Shown here: in pieces, positions 24,637 to 33,305 of the stretch
Layout: every line of letters starts with the position of its first letter
How positions within the stretch are numbered: position 1 is the stretch's first letter
NCBI GenBank assembly: GCA_965227455.1
Contig: OZ245752.1
Span: 4,836,001-4,900,000 of the forward strand
Direction of reading: 5' to 3'
Source: JABDIP01 sp965227455
GTDB taxonomy: Bacteria > Pseudomonadota > Alphaproteobacteria > DSM-16000 > Inquilinaceae
DNA: 64,000 bases
Notes under the pieces: generated by a model
What the model was told of the DNA's origin: nothing
What the model saw: only the letters and a program-made list of their open reading frames with translations
Databases searched by the model: none
Program-made: the position numbers and the translations under genes

Positions 24637-24669
24637 AACTCTGAGAATGGCATGCGGGAGACACGCTGC

Positions 24670-25251
24670 ATGCCCTGGCAGAAGACGTATAACGAGACGG
24701 ACGTGGTGGAGCAGGCCATGCGCGCCTTCTGGGCCCATGGATACGAAGCCACGTCGGTGAACGACCTCGTCCGGGCGACCGGCATCAACCGGGGCAGCCT
24801 GTACGCCGCGTTCACCGACAAGCGGACGCTGTTTCTCAGGGTCCTGCGGCACTACGACAAGCACTATCAGGAGGAGTTCCTGGCCCGGCTGGCGGCCCGG
24901 CACGCGCCAAAGGACGCGATCATCGCCGTGTTCGACTACGCCGCCGGCAATACATCCTCCAGCGACCTGCCGGCCGGCTGCCTGGCCGTCAACACGGCGC
25001 TGGAGCTCTCGCCGCACGATCCGGAGGTCCGCGCCTTCGTCCAGGACTCCTTCGCCAAGGTCGAGGCGTTCTTCCTCTCCATGATCGAGCGGGCCCAGCG
25101 GGACGGGACGATTGCCGGGGCGAACGCCTCGCGGGCCACGGCCCAGGCCCTGCTCGGCCTCTTCCTCGGCCTGCGGGTGCTGACCCGGTCCGGCGCCGAG
25201 AGGGGCGCGCGCGATGCCATCACATCCCAGGCCAGGATGCTGCTGGCCTAA
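24670..25251 (+). CDS. TetR/AcrR-family transcriptional regulator
   Basis: A 193-residue TetR-family repressor. The N-terminal HTH is clear: VVEQAMRAFWAHGYEATSVN, then DLVRATGINRGSLYAAFTDK and RTLFLRVLRHYD. The C-terminal ligand-binding part contains DLPAGCLAVNTALELSPHDP and resembles the AcrR/YxaF branch with a conserved GC(L/F)xxN. The ATG at 24670 is preferred for the GGGAG site nine bases upstream; an ATG at 24652 would add six residues. Matching palindromes before this gene and before the next one indicate that it represses itself and the AhpD-like gene, perhaps relieved by an oxidant or electrophile (inference). Confidence 0.93.
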   Translation: MPWQKTYNETDVVEQAMRAFWAHGYEATSVNDLVRATGINRGSLYAAFTDKRTLFLRVLRHYDKHYQEEFLARLAARHAPKDAIIAVFDYAAGNTSSSDLPAGCLAVNTALELSPHDPEVRAFVQDSFAKVEAFFLSMIERAQRDGTIAGANASRATAQALLGLFLGLRVLTRSGAERGARDAITSQARMLLA

Positions 25252-25266
25252 AAAATTTGGCCAATA

Positions 25267-25282
25267 TGGAACGATCGTTCAA
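25267..25282. promoter_or_regulatory. TetR operator, site 2
   Basis: TGGAACGATCGTTCAA with a perfect 12-bp core (GAACGATCGTTC), 20 bases before the AhpD-like start codon. It shares its core with site 1 and would block transcription of the AhpD-like gene when bound. Confidence 0.7.
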
Positions 25283-25301
25283 CACAAAGGGAGGAGCAGA
25301 A

Positions 25302-25871
25302 ATGTCCGTATCATATGTGGAACGCGAGGGCGCGACCCCGGAGACGCTGGCCTTCTATGACAAGGCCGAGGATCGGTTCAAAGCCCTGCTGAACATCTTC
25401 AAGGTCTTCGGTCACCACCCGGAATACGGCAACGCCTTCACCGACCTGATCATGGCGATCCTCAAGGATGGCGAGATCGACTGGCTGACCAAGGAGCTGC
25501 TGATCCTGAAGGCGACCCAGGGCAATGACTGCCAGTATTGCGTGATCCAGCACGAGCGGCTCTGCGACATGCTGGGCATGCCGGCCGAGAAGGTCGCCGA
25601 TATCGACGGCGTGAAATACCGCACCAGCCCGCATTTCACCGAGGGCGAGGTCGCGCTGCTCGACTTCTGCATCCAGATCGGCGAGGACGCCAACCGGGTT
25701 CCGAAGGAACTCTGGGACCGGCTGCACAAGCACTGGACCGAGCCGCAGATCGTCGACGCCTGCTTCGTCATCACCACCTACATCATGGTGTCGAAATTCG
25801 GCGATGCCCTTGGGGTCGAGCTGGAACCGATGTTCGATGGCGTGAAGCCGGTCCTGACCATCAACCACTGA
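25302..25871 (+). CDS. AhpD-like / carboxymuconolactone decarboxylase-family protein
   Basis: A 189-residue all-helical protein of the AhpD/CMD superfamily. The redox motif is NDCQYCVIQHERL (CxxC with the following His), as in alkylhydroperoxidase AhpD. The ATG at 25302 is preceded by GGGAGGAG. It sits directly behind the TetR operator and is followed 54 bases on by a glutaredoxin, so the TetR, AhpD-like and glutaredoxin genes look like a small thiol-redox response unit. The substrate is not known; many such proteins act on organic hydroperoxides or as gamma-carboxymuconolactone decarboxylase relatives. Confidence 0.88.
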   Translation: MSVSYVEREGATPETLAFYDKAEDRFKALLNIFKVFGHHPEYGNAFTDLIMAILKDGEIDWLTKELLILKATQGNDCQYCVIQHERLCDMLGMPAEKVADIDGVKYRTSPHFTEGEVALLDFCIQIGEDANRVPKELWDRLHKHWTEPQIVDACFVITTYIMVSKFGDALGVELEPMFDGVKPVLTINH

Positions 25872-25925
25872 CAGCGGCGGCGGCGCGGGCCCGTTCGGTC
25901 CGCGCCCCGCGACCGGAGGGACGCC

Positions 25926-26150
25926 ATGGCGGATATCGAGATCTTCACCGGGCCCGGTTGCGGCTATTGCGACGCGGCCAAGGCCCTGCTCGAGAGGCAT
26001 CGACTGGCCTTCACCGAGCGCGACGTCAGCGACCCGGCCGTCCAGGCGGAGTTCCGCGAACGGCTTCCGCGAATCCGCTCGATCCCCCAGATCTTCATCG
26101 ACGGGGAACATATCGGCGGCTTCGAGGACCTGGAGTTGCGGCTGGGATAG
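25926..26150 (+). CDS. Glutaredoxin
   Basis: A 74-residue glutaredoxin of the GrxC type with the active-site motif GPGCGYCDAAK and the cis-proline region IRSIPQIFIDGEHIGGFEDL. It reduces disulfides or glutathione adducts in the cytoplasm. It is slightly shorter than GrxC (about 85). A CCGGAGGGACGCC site precedes the ATG. Same direction as the AhpD-like gene; its CGYC motif could recycle the CxxC of that protein. Confidence 0.92.
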   Translation: MADIEIFTGPGCGYCDAAKALLERHRLAFTERDVSDPAVQAEFRERLPRIRSIPQIFIDGEHIGGFEDLELRLG

Positions 26151-26171
26151 CCTGCTGGCCGAAACGGGCGA

Positions 26172-26717
26172 TCAGTCTGCCGGCGCCGCGCCGAAGTCGT
26201 AGAGCGTCCGTACGAACCCGGCCTTCAGCGTCTCCGAGGAAACCAGCCTGACCGGTCGGGCGAAGCCGTTCGGCGGGAACAGCGGGATACCGCCGCCAAG
26301 AAGCTCGGGCGCGATGAACAAGGCCAGGCTGTCCAGCGCGTCGCGCTCGATGAAGGCCTGCTGCAGCCGGCCGCCGCCGACCAGCCAGACATCGCCGTCA
26401 TCCAGCGCCCGGAGATGTCCGACCAGGGCATCGACCCCCTCGGACCAGGTCTCCACCGGACCGGCCGGCCGTTCTATGGGTCGAGAGGTCACGACGATGG
26501 AGCGCTGGCCGCCATAGGGCCAATCGACATCGAAGCCGGCGATCGCATCGTAGGTCGCCCGCCCCATCACCACCGTCCGAACGCCGGCGATGAACCGCTC
26601 GTAGCTGAATGCCCCGCCGCCGACATCGCCGTATTTCTCCAGCCAGTCCACTCCGCCATCGGCGGTGGCGATGTAACCGTCAAGGCTGGTGGCGATGTAT
26701 CCGCGAATGGTGGCCAT
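26172..26717 (-). CDS. Dihydrofolate reductase-family (RibD C-terminal-like) protein
   Basis: A 181-residue stand-alone reductase domain of the DHFR/RibD superfamily. Key words: GYIATSLDGYIATADGGVDW at the N-terminus, VVMGRATYDAIAGF, SIVVTSRP, DVWLVGGGRLQQAFIE (NADPH-binding GGG) and IAPELLGGGIPLFP. Many annotated members reduce pteridines or flavin precursors, but the natural substrate of this stand-alone type is generally unknown. Convergent with the glutaredoxin gene, 21 bases apart. Confidence 0.9.
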   Translation of the reverse strand: MATIRGYIATSLDGYIATADGGVDWLEKYGDVGGGAFSYERFIAGVRTVVMGRATYDAIAGFDVDWPYGGQRSIVVTSRPIERPAGPVETWSEGVDALVGHLRALDDGDVWLVGGGRLQQAFIERDALDSLALFIAPELLGGGIPLFPPNGFARPVRLVSSETLKAGFVRTLYDFGAAPAD

Positions 26718-26814
26718 GCTTCCCCCTCTCCCATCCGGGCCCCGGCTTCTCTGAGCAGCACAGTGTGCAGTTCCTCATCACGTCCCCGGCGACGCGTCGC
26801 CCCGACCATCAAGG

Positions 26815-27795
26815 CTACACCCGTCGCACCGGCCTGCCGCTGGCGACCGAGCGCGCCTTCTGCTTCTCGCGGCCGAAGACGTAGAGACCCGCGGCCGCGA
26901 TCAGGGCGATGCCCGAGAACACCCACAGATCCGGCAGGTCCCCGAACACCGCCCAGCCCCAAAATATCGACAGCGGCAGGGCGATATATTCGAAGGGCGC
27001 GATGGTCGCCGCGTTGGCCTGGCGGTAGGCCTGCGAGAGCGAGTAGTGGATCACCGCCGACATCAGCCCGAGCACCAGGAAGACGAGAAGGTCCTCCCGA
27101 GCCGGCCAGACCCAGGCGCGCAGCAGGAAGATCGCGCTCTCGTTCTCGACCTCCTGCACGAACCGGCCGTCGCCCGCGACGGCCCAAAAGAGGAGGCTGA
27201 CCACGATGAAGGTGCCCTGGATATAGATGGCCATTGCCGATGCCGTAGACGAAACGGCCAGACGGCGGGTCAGGATCTGCATGCAGGCATAGGCGAAGGC
27301 GGCCAGGATCGGCAGCAGCAGAATGATCCGATCCGGCGCTGGGCCGGCACCGGCGGTGCCGGGACGCAGCATGATCAGCACGCCGACGAACCCAACCAGC
27401 ACCGCTCCGATGCGGCGCGCGCCGACCTTCTCCCCGAGGAACGGGATCGACAGGATCGTTATGAAAAGGGGCGCGACGAAGAACAGCGCCGTGGCATCCG
27501 CCAGCGGGATCACCGCAAGCGCGGCGAAAAAGGCCATGTTCGCCGCCACGATGCAGAGTCCGCGCAGCAGATGCAGCCCGATCCGGTTGGTCCGCAGCAG
27601 CCGGAACCCGCCCTCGAACTGCAGGATCACCAGGCTGAACAGGATCCCGATCGCCGACCGCGCGAAGACCATCTGATGCAGCGGATAGTCCCCGGAGAGC
27701 TGCTTGATGAGCATGTCATTGATGGAGATGCAGCCCATTCCGAGCGTGACGAACAGGATGCCGAGCCCCGGATTGTTCTCGCCTTGCGCTGTCAT
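26815..27795 (-). CDS. DMT-superfamily (EamA) transporter
   Basis: A 326-residue inner-membrane protein with ten predicted helices in two EamA repeats (first about residues 10-145, second about 165-310). ADATALFFVAPLFITILSIP and AATIAPFEYIALPLSIFWGW are typical family segments. Members export amino acids or other metabolites, or import some of them; direction and substrate cannot be told here. It lies 57 bases downstream of the PIG-L gene in the same direction. Confidence 0.92.
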   Translation of the reverse strand: MTAQGENNPGLGILFVTLGMGCISINDMLIKQLSGDYPLHQMVFARSAIGILFSLVILQFEGGFRLLRTNRIGLHLLRGLCIVAANMAFFAALAVIPLADATALFFVAPLFITILSIPFLGEKVGARRIGAVLVGFVGVLIMLRPGTAGAGPAPDRIILLLPILAAFAYACMQILTRRLAVSSTASAMAIYIQGTFIVVSLLFWAVAGDGRFVQEVENESAIFLLRAWVWPAREDLLVFLVLGLMSAVIHYSLSQAYRQANAATIAPFEYIALPLSIFWGWAVFGDLPDLWVFSGIALIAAAGLYVFGREKQKARSVASGRPVRRV

Positions 27796-27852
27796 CGGGA
27801 CTCGGCTTCTCCCGCTGTGTCAAAGGTCGACGCTGCGCTTGCAGGCATCGCC

Positions 27853-30354
27853 TCAGGACGGCGTCACCAGATTGGCCATCAGGCGGAAGGCGCCCGGCAC
27901 CAGAAAGTCCATCTGGTAGTACAGGATCAGGCTGGTATGGGTGTGCCGGCCTTTGCCGACCGGCGCGGTCAGCAGGGATCCGGTCAGCGGCGCCTCGTCC
28001 GGGTCGGCCATCGAGAGCAGGGGCGTGTAGTCCGGGGCCCATTCGGCCGCGAAATAGAGGCCGCGCTCCTTGACCCAGCCCTGCCAGTCCTCTTCGCCGA
28101 TGACGTTCGGATGGGTCAGCAGGGGGTGGTCCGGCGCCAAATGGGTGACGACGGCGGTGTGGTCGGTGACCCGCCAGCGCAGCGACGGCTGGCCGATCTT
28201 CAGGTAGTGCGGCGGGATGGTCTCCGGGTCCCAATTGTCCCAGGGGCGGTGGTATTGGGTGACCAGGTTGCCGCCGGCTGAGACCCACTCCTTCAGCCGG
28301 CCATTGGCAGCCAGCAGGTCGGGTCGCGCCTTGTAGGCGAAGATTCCGATGACGATGGTGTCGAACCGACCGAGATCGCCGCCGCTCAGCGCGTCTGAAT
28401 CCAGCAGAGTGACGTCGCAGCCGAGCTGAGTCAGCCAGGCATGCACCCGATCCGAGCCGCCATCCACATAGCCGATGCGCAACCCCTCGGGCAGCGCCAC
28501 CGACATCGCCTGCACCGTCGCCTGGGCCGGCGTCACCACATGGGTGGCGCGGATATGGGGATGTCGGATGGTGCGGGCCGACCGGGCGGGAAGGCCGTCC
28601 ACGACGACCGGCAATTCGTAGCGGCCGGGCGCCAGGTCCTCGGGCGGCACGACGGTGAACCGCGCCGTGCCGGTTTCGCCCGGATTTGCCAGCGACAGCG
28701 GCACGGAGTCTGGCGAGACCTGCCAGCCGGACGGCGGCGACAGCCCGATTACCGTCTCTGCGTGCCGGCCGCGGCCATTGCGCCGGGCGGTCACGCTGAC
28801 GGAGATTGGCCAGGCGCGGTTCAGGTTATGGGCGATCGCCGCAGGCTGGGCGCCGGCCGCCACCGCCGGCAGCACTGCCAGCGGCTCCTCCGGCTGCACC
28901 ACCGTTTCCGCTGACACACCGTCGATCGCATAGCGCACCAGCCCGTAGACTCGGTCATTGGCCTCGTGGGGCGCGGTGCGGAATTGGTAGGGCTCGAAAT
29001 CCGCCGCGTCGGGCGGTACCGAGACGCGCAGGGCCGCGCTCATCCGATCGCCGGGGCGAAGGACAGCCGGCGCCGCGCCGTCCTGTTCGACCCGCCAGCC
29101 CTTTGGCGCCACCAGCTCCAGCGATGCGGCGGTCAATGTGACCGGCCCCCCCAGATAGGCGGTGAGCGTCAGATCCGCATCGTCGCCGGCGGCGACCACC
29201 GGCCTCTCGCACGCCAACCGGGCGGTCAGCAGGGCGGCGCAGCGACTGGCATGGCACAATTGCCTTTCCTTCAGCTCCAGCCGGTGGCCGGCAGCTTCGC
29301 GATCGGCGGTATTGGCCGATGCCAGGGCCTGCACCGCTTGGCGGACGGCGCCCAAGGCGGCATGGATGGCGTGCAAGACCTGCCCGTTGTCGGGGAATGC
29401 CCGGAGGGCCCCGTCGATATGGCCCTGGGCTGCCGACATGGCCTCGGCAAGGCCTTCATCCGCCACCGTCTCCGCCAGCTCGCCCAGGTTCGTCGGAAGG
29501 CCGTCGAACAGGCCGGTTTCCTCATCCGGCGCGTCGATGGTGCAGGCCAGCCGGTGCAGCGGCACTTCAGCCTCGCCTTCCTCCACCCAATGGCCCATGC
29601 CCTGGGTGCGGTGATAGGCCCGCGACCATTGCGCGATCTGGGCGTAGGTCGCGCCATGGACCGCATCGAAGCCGCCGACCGGCACGGTGATGGTGGCGTT
29701 GGGCGGCGGCTCGGTGTCGTCATAGGCGCCGCCGGCCCCGGACCAGGCCGGCAGGTACAGCTTGGCCGCCTGCCACGGCGCCAGCCCGTCGCGGGCGTGC
29801 TCGGGGAAGGCGTCGGCATCGGCGGCCAGGTGGAACGCCTCCTCGGTCGCCTGGGTGATGGCGCGGTGGTGGCCATGCTGCCCGGGCACGTCCAGGAAGG
29901 TCGGCGCCACCACATCCGGGCGGAAGGCGCGGATCGCCCGCACCAGCCGCTCCACGGTTCGCTCCCGGCCCCAATAGCCGAAGGTCTCCTCGGCGGTCTT
30001 GGACAGGCCGAAATCGAAGATCGCACCCTCGATCTCCTCGTTCAGCCAGAACAGCTCCATGTCCAGCACTGCGGCGGCGCGCTCCATCTCCCGGGTGCGC
30101 AGCACGCCCAGTACCGAGCGGTTCTCCGTGCCGATATCGTTCTGGCCGCCCTCGCCGCGCACGCCGCAGGCGAAACCCAGCCTCACGCCGTCCGCCTTTG
30201 CCAGCCGGGCGAGCAGCCGGGTCGTCTCGTCGTCGGGATGAGCGCCGGTCTGCAGGAAACTGTTGACCGAGGTGAGCGGTACCAGGGCGTCCCACAGCCG
30301 GGCGATGGCGCTGTCCGAGGCCTGTTCGACGATGCGTTTCTGGTCGGGCGTCAT
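27853..30354 (-). CDS. PIG-L family deacetylase with C-terminal NEW3-like and GATase-like domains
   Basis: An 833-residue fusion. Residues about 30-290 form a PIG-L (LmbE) deacetylase with the zinc motif TGAHPDDETTRLLARLAKAD (H39, D42 as ligand and base) and the later GQHGHHRAITQATEEAF. These enzymes remove N-acetyl groups from amino-sugar conjugates. The middle (about 430-600) looks like two beta-sandwich NEW3-type modules (GRGRHAETVIGLSPPSGWQV). The last 220 residues (EGLRIGYVDGGSDRVHAWLT, then VIGIFAYKARPDLLAANGRL) resemble a ThuA/glutamine-amidotransferase-like fold. Ordinary PIG-L proteins have 220-300 residues. The ATG overlaps the ROK gene stop by four bases. No signal peptide is seen. 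Confidence 0.88.
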   Translation of the reverse strand: MTPDQKRIVEQASDSAIARLWDALVPLTSVNSFLQTGAHPDDETTRLLARLAKADGVRLGFACGVRGEGGQNDIGTENRSVLGVLRTREMERAAAVLDMELFWLNEEIEGAIFDFGLSKTAEETFGYWGRERTVERLVRAIRAFRPDVVAPTFLDVPGQHGHHRAITQATEEAFHLAADADAFPEHARDGLAPWQAAKLYLPAWSGAGGAYDDTEPPPNATITVPVGGFDAVHGATYAQIAQWSRAYHRTQGMGHWVEEGEAEVPLHRLACTIDAPDEETGLFDGLPTNLGELAETVADEGLAEAMSAAQGHIDGALRAFPDNGQVLHAIHAALGAVRQAVQALASANTADREAAGHRLELKERQLCHASRCAALLTARLACERPVVAAGDDADLTLTAYLGGPVTLTAASLELVAPKGWRVEQDGAAPAVLRPGDRMSAALRVSVPPDAADFEPYQFRTAPHEANDRVYGLVRYAIDGVSAETVVQPEEPLAVLPAVAAGAQPAAIAHNLNRAWPISVSVTARRNGRGRHAETVIGLSPPSGWQVSPDSVPLSLANPGETGTARFTVVPPEDLAPGRYELPVVVDGLPARSARTIRHPHIRATHVVTPAQATVQAMSVALPEGLRIGYVDGGSDRVHAWLTQLGCDVTLLDSDALSGGDLGRFDTIVIGIFAYKARPDLLAANGRLKEWVSAGGNLVTQYHRPWDNWDPETIPPHYLKIGQPSLRWRVTDHTAVVTHLAPDHPLLTHPNVIGEEDWQGWVKERGLYFAAEWAPDYTPLLSMADPDEAPLTGSLLTAPVGKGRHTHTSLILYYQMDFLVPGAFRLMANLVTPS

Positions 30355-31589
30355 GATGCGGTCGCGGCCACCGGTCGTTGCTCGGGCTGTGGGCTGCCCG
30401 CGCCGTTCTTGAACAGCAGGCTGAAGCTCGGGCTCATGGAGTCGAAGATCGGCAGGGCGGCGGCGCCAAGTGCGGTGGCCTCGATGCCGGCCGTGGCCTT
30501 GATCAGCCGCGGCCGCTGTCGCTCGCGCCTGGCGCTGACCGACACCATCAGCGGCTCCAGCCGGTCGATGAGGGCCTGGGAGATGATCTCCGGCAGGTCG
30601 CCGCCGATCAGGATCGCCTCCGGGTCCAGCAGGTTCTCCGCCGCGTTCAGGGCGAGGCGGAGATGCTTCGCCGCGGAGTCGATCCAGCCGGTCATCGCCG
30701 GGTGCCCGTCGGCCGCCAGCACTGCCAGATCGTCGATCGTCTCTGCATCGCAGCCCGCCGCGCGGACCGCCTCGATGGCCGAATGCAGCGAGGCGTAGCG
30801 CTCCAGGCAGCCGGCATTGCCGCAGAAGCACTTGCGGCCCTCCGGCGCGACGACGAAATGGCCGAACTCCCCGGCGTTGCCCCAGGCGCCGCGATAGGGC
30901 TGGCCGTCCAGGATCAGCCCGGCGCCGAGGCCGATGCCGACATAGAGATAGAAGAAGGTCCTGAGATGCCGGGCCGCCCCGTAGAGCCGCTCGCCCAGCG
31001 CCGCCGCGGTGGCGTCGTTCTCCACCAGCACCGGCAGGCCGATCGCCTTCGACAGCAGCGCCGCCGGATCGACCCCGCGCCAGCCCGGCAGGGTCGTCGG
31101 CCCCACCGAGGTCAGGCTGTCGACATCGAACGGCCCCGGCATCACCACGCCGGTGCCCAGCACCCGGCCCTGCGTCACATCGGCGCGGCGCAACAGGGTT
31201 GCCACGGTCTTCGCCATCAGCGGCAGGGCGATCTCCGGCGCCGCCCGGCCGATTTCCGCGGTGCTGCGCTCGCGGACCTCGCCGGCAAGGTTGACCAGGA
31301 CGCCGCTCAGCCGGCGGTGGTCCAGCTGCAGCCCGACCGTATAGCCGCCCTCCGGATTGATCGAAAGCTCCACCGGCGGCTGGCCGCGCCCGGTTCGGCG
31401 TCGTCCCTCGCTGCGGATCAGCCCGCCCTCTTGCAGCTCCGACGCGATGTTGGAAACGGTCTGGGCGGTGAGAGAAGTCAGCCGCGCGATCTCGGCGCGG
31501 GAAATCGGCCCATGCCGCCGCACCGCCTCCAGGACGACGCGGCGATTGAACGACCTCGTATGCTCGATATTGGTTCCGCTCAGCAGCAT
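30351..31589 (-). CDS. ROK-family transcriptional regulator (NagC/XylR type)
   Basis: A 412-residue ROK repressor. The N-terminal winged helix (ISRAEIARLTSLTAQTVSNI, near 29-48) is followed by the sugar-kinase-like ROK domain with GTGVVMPGPFD, GNAGEFGHFVVAPEG and the zinc motif CFCGNAGCLERYAS (near 252). Such repressors release DNA when bound to a sugar or phosphosugar. It is divergent from the ABC operon starting at 31764 and overlaps the PIG-L gene by four bases. It most likely controls both directions through the A/T-rich palindrome at 31643-31661. Confidence 0.94.
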   Translation of the reverse strand: MLLSGTNIEHTRSFNRRVVLEAVRRHGPISRAEIARLTSLTAQTVSNIASELQEGGLIRSEGRRRTGRGQPPVELSINPEGGYTVGLQLDHRRLSGVLVNLAGEVRERSTAEIGRAAPEIALPLMAKTVATLLRRADVTQGRVLGTGVVMPGPFDVDSLTSVGPTTLPGWRGVDPAALLSKAIGLPVLVENDATAAALGERLYGAARHLRTFFYLYVGIGLGAGLILDGQPYRGAWGNAGEFGHFVVAPEGRKCFCGNAGCLERYASLHSAIEAVRAAGCDAETIDDLAVLAADGHPAMTGWIDSAAKHLRLALNAAENLLDPEAILIGGDLPEIISQALIDRLEPLMVSVSARRERQRPRLIKATAGIEATALGAAALPIFDSMSPSFSLLFKNGAGSPQPEQRPVAATAS

Positions 31590-31642
31590 TTGCGAACCGA
31601 CATTGGCGGCGGGTAACGAAACGATGCCGCAGGCGAGCGATT

Positions 31643-31668
31643 AATTCAATATGATTGATTTATTGACA
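31643..31668. promoter_or_regulatory. ROK operator candidate overlapping a -35 box
   Basis: AATTCAAT-ATG-ATTGATTT is a 19-bp near-palindrome (one mismatch) in an A/T-rich island of the ROK/ABC divergent region. It is followed two bases later by TTGACA (31663-31668), a consensus -35 hexamer reading toward the ABC operon. ROK operators are usually A/T-rich palindromes, so binding here would block the promoter. The -10 box is not clear. Confidence 0.55.
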
Positions 31669-31763
31669 AGCGGCGGCCGATGGCAAAACATTCCAATGGG
31701 AAGGTTCCCGAGGTGCCGGCCGGTGGTCTGCCGGCACCCGACGAAGGAACAAGGGAGGGTCAG

Positions 31764-33026
31764 ATGAAGCGTAAATTAGCGGCGTTGACCGGCGCCGCCA
31801 TGCTGGCCGGCGCGACGCTGGCGGCAACCGGCCCGGCACGGGCCGTCGAGATCGAATACTGGCAGTACTTCTTCCAGGGCCGGGTCGATGCGATCGATGC
31901 CCTGATCGAGAAGTTCGAGGCCGAGAACCCGGACATCACCGTCGTCCACACCCATTTCCCCTATGCCGACTATCGCACCAAGGTGGCGGCGGCGATCCCC
32001 GCTGGCGAGGGGCCGGACGTGGTGCAGCTCTTCTATGGCTGGCTGAACGACTACATCGAGGCCGACCTGCTGCAGCCGCTGCCGACCGACATGTTCAACC
32101 CGGCCGAGATCGAGGAAGAGTTCTTCCCGATGGTCCAGGCCATGAACATCAACGGCCAGTACTACGCCATGCCGACCGCGGTGCGCTCGCTGGCGCTGTT
32201 CTGGAACAAGCGGCTGTTCGAGGAGGCCGGGCTCGAGGGCCCGCCGGAGACCCTCGACCAGATGGTCGAATATGCCGAGGCGCTGACCCAGCGCGATGGC
32301 GGCGGCAATCTGACGGCCGTCGGCATCACCATGGGCATGACCGCGCAGGACCATCATTGGTGGCGCGAGGTGCTGGTGCGGCAGATGGGCGGCGCGCCCT
32401 ATTCGCCGGACAGCCAGGAGGTCACCTATGACGGCGAGGCCGGCCAGAAGGCGCTGGACTTCTATGTCGGGCTGATCGAGGAGCATGGGGTCAGCCAGAT
32501 CGGCTTCATGGACGAGCCGCAGGCCGCCTTCAAGGCAGGCCGGGCCGGCATGCATATCGACGGCTCGTTCCGTCTCGGCGCGCTGCGCAACCAGCGCGGC
32601 CTGGAATGGGGCGTAACCGAGCTGCCGGCCAATGCCGCCGGCGAGCGGTTCAACTTCTCCTCCTACTGGGTCAACGGCATCACCTCCAAGGCCCAGGGCG
32701 AGCGGGCGGAGGCGGCGGCCAAGTTCCTCGCCTTCATCACCTCGGAAGAGGCGATGCAGCTGTGGCTGGAGACCGTCGGCGAGTTGCCGGCCCGGCAGGC
32801 GGCGGCGCTGACCGACGAGAACACCGCGCATCCGGAATACGGGCCGTTCATCCGCGGTCTGGAATACGCCAATGCGACCAAGTTCGTGAACGAGTCGGCG
32901 CAGCGCCAGATGATGGTCGACATGGTCGACCGGATCCTGCTGGAAGGCGCCAGCGTCGAGGATTCGGTCCGCACCGCGGCGGAGGCCGAGCAGGCTCTGC
33001 TCGACGATTTCTACGGCGCCATGTGA
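31764..33026 (+). CDS. ABC transporter sugar-binding protein
   Basis: A 420-residue periplasmic binding protein of the MalE/UgpB type. The signal is MKRKLAALTGAAMLAGATLA with likely cleavage after ARA, and the mature start is VEIEYWQYFFQGRVDAIDAL. Conserved words include TVVHTHFPYADYRTKVAAAI, GPDVVQLFYGW, YYAMPTAVRSLALFWNKRLF and GRAGMHIDGSFR. The ATG at 31764 has a GGGAGGGTCAG site; an in-frame start at 31680 lacks signal character at its end. First gene of the second ABC locus. Confidence 0.95.
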   Translation: MKRKLAALTGAAMLAGATLAATGPARAVEIEYWQYFFQGRVDAIDALIEKFEAENPDITVVHTHFPYADYRTKVAAAIPAGEGPDVVQLFYGWLNDYIEADLLQPLPTDMFNPAEIEEEFFPMVQAMNINGQYYAMPTAVRSLALFWNKRLFEEAGLEGPPETLDQMVEYAEALTQRDGGGNLTAVGITMGMTAQDHHWWREVLVRQMGGAPYSPDSQEVTYDGEAGQKALDFYVGLIEEHGVSQIGFMDEPQAAFKAGRAGMHIDGSFRLGALRNQRGLEWGVTELPANAAGERFNFSSYWVNGITSKAQGERAEAAAKFLAFITSEEAMQLWLETVGELPARQAAALTDENTAHPEYGPFIRGLEYANATKFVNESAQRQMMVDMVDRILLEGASVEDSVRTAAEAEQALLDDFYGAM

Positions 33027-33155
33027 TGCCGCGACCGTGCGCCGGGGCCTGCCGTTCGCGGCGGCCCCGGCGTATCGGATTCACCGTTCCGACGCGGGAT
33101 TCGTCGTTCGTCGGATAGGCGCCAATGGAGTACTGCCTTACGTCACCCTCTCGGT

Positions 33156-33225
33156 GTCATTCCCGCGAAAGCGGGAATCCAGGTGACGCAGGTGTTGACT
33201 GGATTCCCGCTTTCGCGGGAATGAC
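33156..33225. repeat. Palindromic repeat family B, copy 1
   Basis: A 70-bp palindrome with perfect 27-base arms. Each arm itself contains the palindrome ATTCCCGCGAAAGCGGGAAT, so it can fold as one long hairpin or two small ones. It lies in the gap between the sugar-binding protein and the first permease, where it could moderate read-through or stabilise the upstream mRNA. A second copy is at 39252. Confidence 0.92.
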
Positions 33226-33305
33226 GAGGGGGAGGAGCGTGAACAGCAGTTCAAGAATTGCTTGGTTCGATTCAGACCCCGACGTCTCGGGCCTCTGACT
33301 CGCCC

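Noticed and set aside
28966..31616. Long plus-strand open frames across the PIG-L and ROK genes
   Set aside because: Antisense shadows of proteins with recognised zinc and HTH motifs; low-complexity composition.
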